Shown here in pieces: positions 13,815 through 20,110 of a stretch of 53,765 nt of DNA (positions within the stretch are counted from its first letter, which is position 1; every line of letters begins with the position of its first letter). The notes under the pieces are model-generated. The model worked only from the letters and a program-made list of their open reading frames with translations, was not told where the DNA came from and ran no database searches. This DNA is from JAGOQQ01 sp031973235 (GTDB lineage: Bacteria > Patescibacteriota > Minisyncoccia > Phycocordibacterales > UBA9973). The position numbers were made by a program, and so were the translations under genes. The DNA lies in the NCBI GenBank assembly GCA_031973235.1, contig DALYDM010000002.1, positions 1 through 53,765 on the forward strand, read 5' to 3'.

Positions 13815-13967
13815 ATGAACAACTCAGTTATGTCCATACAGGACACATTAAGTACTATTTGGTATACGCACGGCAATATGATTGCTGGAATGGTTGCGTT
13901 GGTAATAATTTTTGGCTTTATTGTAAAAAATGCAGTAAGTGACCAAAAGAATAAAAGTTCGCAGTAA
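13815..13967 (+). CDS. 50-residue single-pass membrane microprotein
   Basis: Fifty residues: MNNSVMSIQDTLSTIWYTHG, then a hydrophobic helix MIAGMVALVIIFGFIV, then a basic/polar tail. The frame extends to a TTG at 13773, but that lies inside the preceding terminator, so ATG 13815 is used. No SD is seen. It is flanked by terminators on both sides and sits beside another microprotein of the same architecture. No family recognised. Confidence 0.5.
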   Translation: MNNSVMSIQDTLSTIWYTHGNMIAGMVALVIIFGFIVKNAVSDQKNKSSQ

Positions 13968-13970
13968 TGA

Positions 13971-13998
13971 AAACCCCTGACATGCTAGTCAGGGGTTT
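13971..13998. terminator. Bidirectional terminator
   Basis: An 11-bp perfect stem (13971-13981 with 13988-13998) with AAA/TTT mirrored flanks. It serves the 13815 gene and the leftward 14004 gene. Confidence 0.85.
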
Positions 13999-14003
13999 GT
14001 TTA

Positions 14004-14828
14004 TTATTGAGCATCTTGGATTGCTTGAAACAATGCTGTATAGCCTTCTTGGATTGAGTCGCGAGCATTTTTGACATATTCAGTCAGAACTCGTTGAATT
14101 CCAGAAATTGATTCAGGTTTTGTTGAATCCTTGATGTAGCGACGAGAATTTGTAATTGCCTGATCGAGATTCATGAGTGCATCCTTTGCTTGCGTAGTAT
14201 CTTTTCCGCTTTGTTCCATTTGCGCAATTTTGTCTGCAAGTGAGTCACGTGCAGATTCTAGTCGAGAAAGATTTGCTTGAAGTCTGTATGAAATATTACT
14301 TCGGGCAACTTCAAATTGAGAAATTTTTAATGCTAGAAGTTCGGCGTCTTCAATTTCTTTGTTTACTTCTTCCTCAGTTTGTTGGTCTTCTGAAGATTGT
14401 GTCACTTCTACGGTCTCTTCCGTGGAAGATTCTGTTTGATTTGGTGTCTCAGAATTTTCACTTGAAGAATCTACTTCAACATCAGGTGATGGGGCTTCTT
14501 GTGATTCATTTTGTTCAGACTGTTCTCGAACGCCATTTTCCTCACTGGCCTCATTGTCACGTGTCACATTTTCTTGATCTACAGTTGTTTCACTATCTGC
14601 AATATCTCCTTCTGTTACTGTGTCTTCGGCAACTATGTCTTCTGTGATACTTTCTGATTCCGCCCTATCTATCAAATCTTGACCTTCTTCATTCACAGAT
14701 GGATTTGCCACTTGAGAAATTTGGAATAATGAACGAAATGAAGGATTTTCCTCAACAAAAGTAGTAAATACACTAAGTCCAATTATAAGCACCGGAAGTA
14801 TAAAAATTGAGAGTCGAGTGTTGTGCAT
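14004..14828 (-). CDS. Membrane-anchored acidic protein with C-terminal helical domain
   Basis: A 274-residue protein. Residues 5-24 form one membrane helix (LSIFILPVLIIGLSVFTTFV). Residues of about 45-160 are a disordered acidic Glu/Ser/Thr-rich stalk. The last 110 residues are a helical coiled-coil domain with LSRLESARDSLADKIAQMEQ and then GKDTTQAKDALMNLDQAI. That second motif resembles EGKDMSSAKALLDSSK in the neighbouring 16547 protein, so the two share a module. The likely place is the outer face of the membrane. An extended -10 box, TGTTATACT, ends 9 nt before the ATG. Function unknown. Confidence 0.7.
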   Translation of the reverse strand: MHNTRLSIFILPVLIIGLSVFTTFVEENPSFRSLFQISQVANPSVNEEGQDLIDRAESESITEDIVAEDTVTEGDIADSETTVDQENVTRDNEASEENGVREQSEQNESQEAPSPDVEVDSSSENSETPNQTESSTEETVEVTQSSEDQQTEEEVNKEIEDAELLALKISQFEVARSNISYRLQANLSRLESARDSLADKIAQMEQSGKDTTQAKDALMNLDQAITNSRRYIKDSTKPESISGIQRVLTEYVKNARDSIQEGYTALFQAIQDAQ

Positions 14829-14837
14829 TGCATAAGT

Positions 14838-14846
14838 AGTATAACA
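14838..14846 (-). promoter_or_regulatory. Extended -10 box of the 14004 gene
   Basis: On the minus strand TGTTATACT ends 9 nt before the ATG at 14828, leaving a leader of about 3 nt. Confidence 0.5.
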
Positions 14847-14866
14847 TTAAGAGGTTTGAGTGGTAA

Positions 14867-14919
14867 AGATACAATACAAATGTGCGACGGCGTAGCCGTC
14901 GCACATTTGTATTGTATCT
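14867..14919 (-). terminator. 25-bp perfect palindromic terminator of tig
   Basis: A 25-bp perfect stem (14867-14891 with 14895-14919) closes on a GTA triplet. It is unusually long for an intrinsic terminator. Confidence 0.85.
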
Positions 14920-14934
14920 GAATTAGGTATTGAA

Positions 14935-15987
14935 TTATTCTTTCCCTTCAAGTAGTGCAAATACTTTTTCATGCATCAGAACTTGTTCGACATATGCTTG
15001 AGCGCGCATCTTGTCTGCACCAGGATAGTGAGAGAGAACAGCTTGAACTTCTGTTTCAATTTCCTTATCATCGAGTTTCATGTTTTCTTTCTTTGCGATT
15101 TCAAAAATCATCAGCTCAAGTGATGCTTTCTTTTTTGCATCAGGCAACCATTCATTTTTGATATCGTCTTCCGTTTTTGAAATATTCTTTAGATATTCTG
15201 AAAATTCAATTCCTGCCTGCTCAACATCCGATTTAAGTCTAAACATCATTTTTTCGAGCTCACTATCTATGAGGATTTGAGGAACATCAATCTTTGTTTT
15301 TTCAAGTAGTGCTTCAGCAATTTTTAGTCGCATAGTACTTCGTGCTTCTCGTTCTTTTTCTTTTGTGATATTTTCTTTGAGTTTTTCTTTGAACGCATCA
15401 ACATTTTCAAATCCACCAAGTGTTTTTACAAATGCATCATCAAAAACTGGAAGGTTTTCGTCTTTGATTGGCTCATGAGAATGATCATCATGCGCGTGTC
15501 CTCCTTCTTTGTGAAGATCTTCGTGTGCGCGCATTCTTCGTATTTGAAGAATTGTTTCATCAATATCTTTTTCTGTGACTTCAACTGAAATTTTTTCTTT
15601 GCGTGTTGCTTCTGCAATCTTTTTGTAGTCTGGAAGAGAAATCTCTGGCAATGTGTCAAATGTGATTTTAAATCCAAGCGAGTTTCCTGCGGCAAGTTTT
15701 GTGACCGAGATTTGTGGTCTTCCAATTGCATCAAGTTTTTCCGATTCAAGAATTTTCGGATAGTGTTCACCAAGTGCCATTTCAGCCATTTCTTCAAGTA
15801 ACATATTTTCAGGAATATGTTTCATAAGTACTGAAGCTGGGACATGACCTTTTCTGAATCCATCCACTTCAATATGTGCGCCGAGGTGTTCGAGTGCACG
15901 AGCTCGATACCCTTCAAAAATATCGACTGCGAGTTCACCTTCGATTTCAACTCGACTATTTTCTAATTTTTTTATTGAATGTGACAT
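14935..15987 (-). CDS. tig: Trigger factor lacking the PPIase domain
   Basis: A 350-residue ribosome-associated chaperone. The N-terminal ribosome-binding domain carries the docking loop GFRKGHVP (43-50; family GFRxGKxP). After KISVEVTEKDIDETILQIRR (about 132-151) a full-length trigger factor would enter its FKBP-type PPIase domain. Here that domain of roughly 100 residues is replaced by a short His/Asp-rich linker, HKEGGHAHDDHSHEP (159-173), and the chain goes straight to the C-terminal arms (about 180-350). Chaperone activity is expected without prolyl isomerase activity. It is monocistronic with a long palindromic terminator. Confidence 0.94.
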   Translation of the reverse strand: MSHSIKKLENSRVEIEGELAVDIFEGYRARALEHLGAHIEVDGFRKGHVPASVLMKHIPENMLLEEMAEMALGEHYPKILESEKLDAIGRPQISVTKLAAGNSLGFKITFDTLPEISLPDYKKIAEATRKEKISVEVTEKDIDETILQIRRMRAHEDLHKEGGHAHDDHSHEPIKDENLPVFDDAFVKTLGGFENVDAFKEKLKENITKEKEREARSTMRLKIAEALLEKTKIDVPQILIDSELEKMMFRLKSDVEQAGIEFSEYLKNISKTEDDIKNEWLPDAKKKASLELMIFEIAKKENMKLDDKEIETEVQAVLSHYPGADKMRAQAYVEQVLMHEKVFALLEGKE

Positions 15988-16116
15988 TTGATTTGAAATA
16001 AACGATATTGTTTATTGTGAATTAACTTGTTTAATATACGTGTCCGTATATACAAACGACTGTTTCAGTTGCTTGTATATACTTACATAGTGCAATGAGT
16101 CTACAATAAAAATGCC

Positions 16117-16157
16117 AAAAATACAAAACCGCCAAGATGTGGCGGTTTTGTATTTTT
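16117..16157 (-). terminator. Terminator of the 16170-17470 operon
   Basis: A 17-bp perfect stem (16117-16133 with 16141-16157) with mirrored A5/T5 and a GC core. Confidence 0.85.
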
Positions 16158-16169
16158 TTTGGATTGAAA

Positions 16170-16520
16170 TTACTGCAAAGCAGCATCCATTCCGTAATCA
16201 ACCGAGTTGATATCTGTAGAATCGATATCTGTACCAATGTCTGAGAGTTCGTCTGATGTTGATACTGATGCTTGAGATTCAAGATATGTATTTGTGTCTA
16301 CTACCTGTGGCTGATCAGAAACATTTGATGTTTCTTGCAGCTCTGTGTTGGGAGTAAGTTGTTCTGTGTTTTTGATTACATACAATGCTCCAACAACAAT
16401 GAGGATAATTATAATAATTGATCCAATCAACGCACCTTGTCCATGAGGTTTTGACTCTTGTGTCATAGGATTTTGATTTTGCATTGGAGGCATTTGAGTG
16501 TTTTGTGTTTCGTTGTCCAT
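16170..16520 (-). CDS. Small single-pass membrane protein
   Basis: 116 residues: a Gln/Asn/Pro-rich cytosolic N-terminus (NTQMPPMQNQNPMTQE), one membrane helix LIGSIIIIILIVVGALYVI (about 32-50), and an acidic Ser/Thr/Asp-rich outer tail. The layout is the same as that of the 19809 protein. It lies 26 nt downstream of the 16547 acidic protein on the same strand with no terminator between, so the two are probably cotranscribed. No family recognised. Confidence 0.6.
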   Translation of the reverse strand: MDNETQNTQMPPMQNQNPMTQESKPHGQGALIGSIIIIILIVVGALYVIKNTEQLTPNTELQETSNVSDQPQVVDTNTYLESQASVSTSDELSDIGTDIDSTDINSVDYGMDAALQ

Positions 16521-16546
16521 TGTGAGAAAGTATTATGTTCGAATAA

Positions 16547-17470
16547 TTATTGATTAGAACCAGTTGCATCATCACCTGATGAGTCATCATTTGAATCATC
16601 ATCGATTGATTCAGGTACAAGTACCTTGATGATTGCTTTGAATGATTCTCGTAAGTCAGAATGAGCAAGTTTCAATTCTTCCTTTGCATCTTTCAATAGT
16701 GCACGAACTTCATCACGTACTGCTTGATTTATGCTGTTGTCAGTAGTACTTGTGGTTGCTGTGTCAGAAGTAGTGCTTGATATTGATGTTGCTTTTGCTT
16801 TAGCTTGTGCAACTAAGTCTTTTGCCTTGGCACTATGAGACTTTGATGAATCAAGTAATGCTTTCGCTGATGACATGTCTTTTCCTTCTGTTTGGTATGT
16901 GTCGATACGAGTAGTGAGTTTTGTTTGTATTTGAGTGATGCGTTCAATCGCTATTTCGAATCTCATAAATACCTCACCACGTATTTCTCCAAGCTTGTTT
17001 TTAAGTTCCTTTTTTATTTCTTCTTTTTTGTTTTTAAGTTCTTCGCTTTTCTTTTCGTACTCTGCTTTAAGCAACTCTCTTTTCTTTTCAAATTCAGATT
17101 TTACACCATCAATTTTTGCTTTAGTTTCTTCTCGTTTTATTTTGAACTCATCTTTTGAGATTTCGAGTGCTTTTCTCCAGTCTTCTCGCTCCTTTTTGAA
17201 TTCAAAATCGCGAATTTTGTTTGCCCTGTCTCTCATGCCACCTTTGTCATCATCAGAATCATCATTTGAATCCTCATCTGAATCATCATCAGAGTCGTCA
17301 TTTGAATCCTCATCAGAATCATCATCAGAGTCTTCATCTGAATCATCATTTGATGATTCAGAGCTATCATCATTACTGCTTCCACTTTCTGCCTTTACCA
17401 CTTGAGAGTGCGACACAAATCCTGTCATGGCAAGTATAAATGTCATGACAATTCCAAATAAATATTTCAT
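16547..17470 (-). CDS. Exported Asp/Ser-rich protein with coiled-coil domain
   Basis: A 307-residue protein. Signal peptide MKYLFGIVMTFILAMTGFVS is followed by a very acidic repeat region of DDSDEDSN-type units (about 32-85), then a long charged coiled coil (KKEREDWRKALEISKDEF onwards), a helical module with RIDTYQTEGKDMSSAKALL, a Thr/Ser linker, a second helical part AVRDEVRALLKDAKEELKLA, and an acidic tail. The repeat could bind cations. The frame extends to 17509, but ATG 17470 gives the proper signal peptide. The helical module is shared with the 14004 protein. It is probably first in an operon with 16170. Confidence 0.7.
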   Translation of the reverse strand: MKYLFGIVMTFILAMTGFVSHSQVVKAESGSSNDDSSESSNDDSDEDSDDDSDEDSNDDSDDDSDEDSNDDSDDDKGGMRDRANKIRDFEFKKEREDWRKALEISKDEFKIKREETKAKIDGVKSEFEKKRELLKAEYEKKSEELKNKKEEIKKELKNKLGEIRGEVFMRFEIAIERITQIQTKLTTRIDTYQTEGKDMSSAKALLDSSKSHSAKAKDLVAQAKAKATSISSTTSDTATTSTTDNSINQAVRDEVRALLKDAKEELKLAHSDLRESFKAIIKVLVPESIDDDSNDDSSGDDATGSNQ

Positions 17471-17575
17471 ATGTAGTTTAAAGTAAATTAATAATAACTT
17501 CTCACACACTAATAACGTTCATTGTCTGTATGACGTTACACTAATTATAGAATACAGCACATATTTTGCATGTGT

Positions 17576-17635
17576 AAAACATTCATAATAAAACACGCGC
17601 TGATATATCAGCGCGTGTTTTATTATGAATGTTTT
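17576..17635 (-). terminator. 60-nt perfect palindrome overlapping the end of ppa
   Basis: A 30-bp perfect inverted repeat (17576-17605 with 17606-17635) with no spacer. The last codons and stop of ppa lie in its right arm. It contains A and T tracts on both sides of a GC core. Confidence 0.85.
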
Positions 17636-18150
17636 TCTTTGTAAAGCGAAAGTGATCGAACCACTGCTTCTTTTGCCTTTTCTGCTCCTTCAAAACCGTT
17701 TATTTCAACCGATTTCTTTTGAATTTGCTTGTAAGTTGCAAAAAAGTGTTCGATTTCTTTGAGTGTATGCTTATTTATATCTTTAAGATCATGAATTTCA
17801 TCCCAACGTGGGTCATCAGCAGGAACTGCAATGATTTTTTCATCTGCTTCACCTCCATCAATCATATGCATCACAGCGACAGGTCGTGCGCGCACAAGGA
17901 TTCCTGGAAGGAGTGAGTATGTGGTAAGAAGTACTACATCGAGCGCATCACCATCATCCCAGAGTGTTTGAGGGACAAATCCATAGTCAAATGGGTAGTC
18001 TTGACTAGTGTGCATTGCTCTATCAAGAGCGATAATTCCTGTTTCTTTGTCGATTTCGTACTTGTTTTTCGATCCTTTGTTGATTTCGACGATTACATTT
18101 ATTATTTCAGGAGTATTTTTTCCTGCTTCTATATCGTGTAATAGGTTCAT
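17623..18150 (-). CDS. ppa: Inorganic pyrophosphatase, family I
   Basis: A 175-residue soluble PPase that hydrolyses pyrophosphate to phosphate with Mg2+. The active-site landmarks are SKNKYEID (28-35), the DYPFDYGFVP segment (51-60), the metal-binding DGDALDVV (66-73) and PADDPRWDEIHDL (about 108-120; family aDDPr..). Length matches the hexameric bacterial enzymes. The coding end lies within a 60-nt palindrome, so the last codons are constrained by the terminator. Confidence 0.96.
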   Translation of the reverse strand: MNLLHDIEAGKNTPEIINVIVEINKGSKNKYEIDKETGIIALDRAMHTSQDYPFDYGFVPQTLWDDGDALDVVLLTTYSLLPGILVRARPVAVMHMIDGGEADEKIIAVPADDPRWDEIHDLKDINKHTLKEIEHFFATYKQIQKKSVEINGFEGAEKAKEAVVRSLSLYKEKHS

Positions 18151-18264
18151 AATATATATGGTCTATAAATAAGTGATAAAGGGACTAAGATTATTCAAAT
18201 TCCCGTGGGTAATTAGTATAGAACAAAAAACATATTTAGTAAAAAGCCCCAAAATATCCCTTTG

Positions 18265-18292
18265 TTGATAAAAATAGTAAAGATGATATAAT
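18265..18292 (+). promoter_or_regulatory. Promoter upstream of the nusA leader
   Basis: TTGATA and a perfect TATAAT with a 16-nt spacer. The transcript start would be near 18299, about 175 nt ahead of nusA. The rest of 18151-18264 shows nothing I can name. Confidence 0.75.
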
Positions 18293-18299
18293 ACATGTA

Positions 18300-18464
18300 C
18301 GTCCGTTTCGAAGCGGGCGTTCTTTATTACAAAAATGCTTATATTTTAGGCTGTTTTGGAAATAATGACAATTTAATAAGTAATTATAATCAAGAAGTAA
18401 CAAGGGTACAGCGGATGGGGAAAAACTCAAATCAATCGCTATTTCCTTAGTACTTCTTGGTTAT
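18300..18464 (+). ncRNA. Structured leader RNA of nusA (candidate cis-regulatory element)
   Basis: The leader opens with a hairpin at 18300-18319 (CGTCCG with CGGGCG, inner T/A pairs, TCG tip) followed by a weak T-rich stretch. It ends with a much larger stem-loop. There 18386-18399 pairs with 18451-18464 over 14 bp with a single U-G. After a small internal loop, AAGG (18402-18405) pairs with CCTT (18445-18448). Further in, AGCG (18410-18413) can pair with CGCT (18437-18440), enclosing GATGGGGAAAAACTC. The structure ends 9 nt before the nusA ATG, so it could control ribosome access or transcription. I recognise no known riboswitch consensus. No rimP precedes nusA here. Confidence 0.6.
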
Positions 18465-18473
18465 CAATAGAAT

Positions 18474-19697
18474 ATGTTAGACCTAAAAGTTATGAAATCT
18501 GCTCTACTTCAGCTTGAAGAAGAGCGAAAAATACCGAAAGAGAAGATTATTGATGCAATAGAACAAGCACTTGCCGCAGCATACAAGAAGGATTACGGAA
18601 AAAAAGGGCAAATTGTCCGAGCACATTTTGATATCGAAACAGGAGAAACTTCATTTTTGCAAGTAAAAATTGTTGTAGACGAAACTACAGCACGAATGAT
18701 TAATCCAGAAGAAGGAGAGGAAATCGATCTTGGAGATACAGAAGATATCCGTGATGAAGGAGATGAAAGAGTTAGATTTAATCCAGAACATCATATTTTA
18801 CTCGAAGACGCAAAACTTATCAAAAGTGACGCGAAATTGGGTGACGAAATTATTTTCCCTCTTGAAACTCAAGAAAACTATGGACGAATTGCTGCTCAAA
18901 CAGCAAAGCAGGTTATCATCCAGAGAATTCGTGAAGCAGAACGCGGATCAATTATTGATGAGTATGGAAACAAAGAAGGAGAAATCATCAATGGTGTCAT
19001 TCAGAAAATCGAACGAGGGACAATTTTCGTAGATTTTAATCGTGCAACTGGTATTTTGCCACATGACGAACAAATTCCTGGCGAAAGATACAATCGTGGT
19101 GATCGAATCAAGGCGTATTTGTATCTTGTTGAGGAAACTCCTCGAGGTGTAAATCTCAAGCTTTCTCGTTCGCACCCAAAGTTTCTTGCTGAACTTTTTA
19201 AAGTTGAAGCACCTGAAGTAGCGAGTGGTGTAGTTGAGATTAAGTCTATTGCCCGTGAAGCAGGTTCACGTTCAAAGATTGCAGTACATTCTAATGACGA
19301 GCATGTTGATCCTGTAGGATCATGTGTGGGGCAAAAAGGTGTTCGAGTTACGACAATCATGACTGAACTTAATGGTGAAAAGGTTGATATTATTCCATGG
19401 TCAGAAAATCCTAAAGAATTTGTTGCAAAATCACTTTCACCAGCAAAGGTTCTCTCGATAGAGGTAAACGAAGAAGAGCACAAAGCAATGATTGAGGTTG
19501 CAGAAGATCAGCTTTCACTTGCTATCGGAAAAGGTGGACAGAATGTTCGCCTTGCAGCAAAGCTTACTGGATGGAGAATTGATATAAAAGGAATAAAAGG
19601 TGATGAAGTTGTAACATCTGGTGATGATGAAGGATATGCATCACTTGCAACACTCAAAGAAGTAGCAGAAGAAATTTCATCTGAAGAAGATAATTAA
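18474..19697 (+). CDS. nusA: Transcription termination/antitermination factor NusA
   Basis: A 407-residue protein with the family order: an N-terminal RNA-polymerase-binding domain (LLQLEEERKIPKEKIIDAIE onwards), an S1 domain (GEIINGVIQKIERGTIFVDF, about 164-225), and KH1 and KH2. The segment DPVGSCVGQKGVRVTTIMTEL marks KH1 (family DpvGaCvG.kG.Rv..i..EL), and AIGKGGQNVRLAAKLTGW marks KH2. There are no C-terminal acidic repeats, as usual outside proteobacteria. It controls pausing, termination and antitermination. It stands alone behind a structured leader instead of in the common rimP-nusA-infB operon, and its stop lies in a 20-bp palindromic terminator. Confidence 0.97.
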   Translation: MLDLKVMKSALLQLEEERKIPKEKIIDAIEQALAAAYKKDYGKKGQIVRAHFDIETGETSFLQVKIVVDETTARMINPEEGEEIDLGDTEDIRDEGDERVRFNPEHHILLEDAKLIKSDAKLGDEIIFPLETQENYGRIAAQTAKQVIIQRIREAERGSIIDEYGNKEGEIINGVIQKIERGTIFVDFNRATGILPHDEQIPGERYNRGDRIKAYLYLVEETPRGVNLKLSRSHPKFLAELFKVEAPEVASGVVEIKSIAREAGSRSKIAVHSNDEHVDPVGSCVGQKGVRVTTIMTELNGEKVDIIPWSENPKEFVAKSLSPAKVLSIEVNEEEHKAMIEVAEDQLSLAIGKGGQNVRLAAKLTGWRIDIKGIKGDEVVTSGDDEGYASLATLKEVAEEISSEEDN

Positions 19698-19736
19698 ATA
19701 AAAAACGCGCACACATGCGCGTTTTTTATTTAATTA
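19691..19736 (+). terminator. Terminator of nusA
   Basis: A 20-bp perfect stem (19691-19710 with 19717-19736) with a 6-nt loop. The nusA stop codon lies in the left arm. Confidence 0.9.
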
Positions 19737-19808
19737 TCCACACTCGCACTCTTAAAACATTTCTATTGAGTGATACTATAAAGTAGTACTCTAATAATTT
19801 TATTTTCT

Positions 19809-20108
19809 ATGGAACAAAATCCACTTACTCAACAACAATCTCCGGTACATGATACACGAAAGGTGTATATTTCAATTCTAATTGTAGTAATACTTATTTT
19901 AGGAACAATATTCATTGTAAAAAAATTTGGTGCACCAAATTATAAAAAAATAAAAGAAGACCTTGCTGGTAAGGTTGAGCAGGATAGACAAATTGATCCA
20001 CAGTTGAAACAGGAATTAATCGACAGGGTAAACTTAGAGGATCCTACACCAACTACTGAATCAGATATGCAATTCCGCAAACAACAACTCATTAATCAAA
20101 CACAATAG
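19809..20108 (+). CDS. Small single-pass membrane protein
   Basis: 99 residues: a short Gln-rich N-terminus (MEQNPLTQQQSPVHDTRKV), one membrane helix ISILIVVILILGTIFIV (about 21-37), and a charged tail with KKIKEDLAGKVEQDR. Same build as the 16170 protein. The next gene starts 3 nt after its stop, so the pair is cotranscribed. A TATAAA-type -10 lies about 30 nt upstream. Function unknown; possibly a membrane partner of the exported proteins encoded downstream. Confidence 0.6.
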   Translation: MEQNPLTQQQSPVHDTRKVYISILIVVILILGTIFIVKKFGAPNYKKIKEDLAGKVEQDRQIDPQLKQELIDRVNLEDPTPTTESDMQFRKQQLINQTQ

Positions 20109-20110
20109 TT

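Noticed and set aside
17249..17346. Dense short direct repeats resembling a CRISPR or satellite
   Set aside because: They are codon-level repeats encoding the Asp/Ser-rich region of the 16547 protein; there are no constant repeats with unique spacers.
16935..17405. Long plus-strand ORF rich in Ser and Phe
   Set aside because: It is the antisense shadow of the acidic/Lys-rich 16547 coding sequence.
19001..19483. Minus-strand ORF of 160 codons inside nusA
   Set aside because: Shadow of nusA; it has no domain, promoter or start signal.
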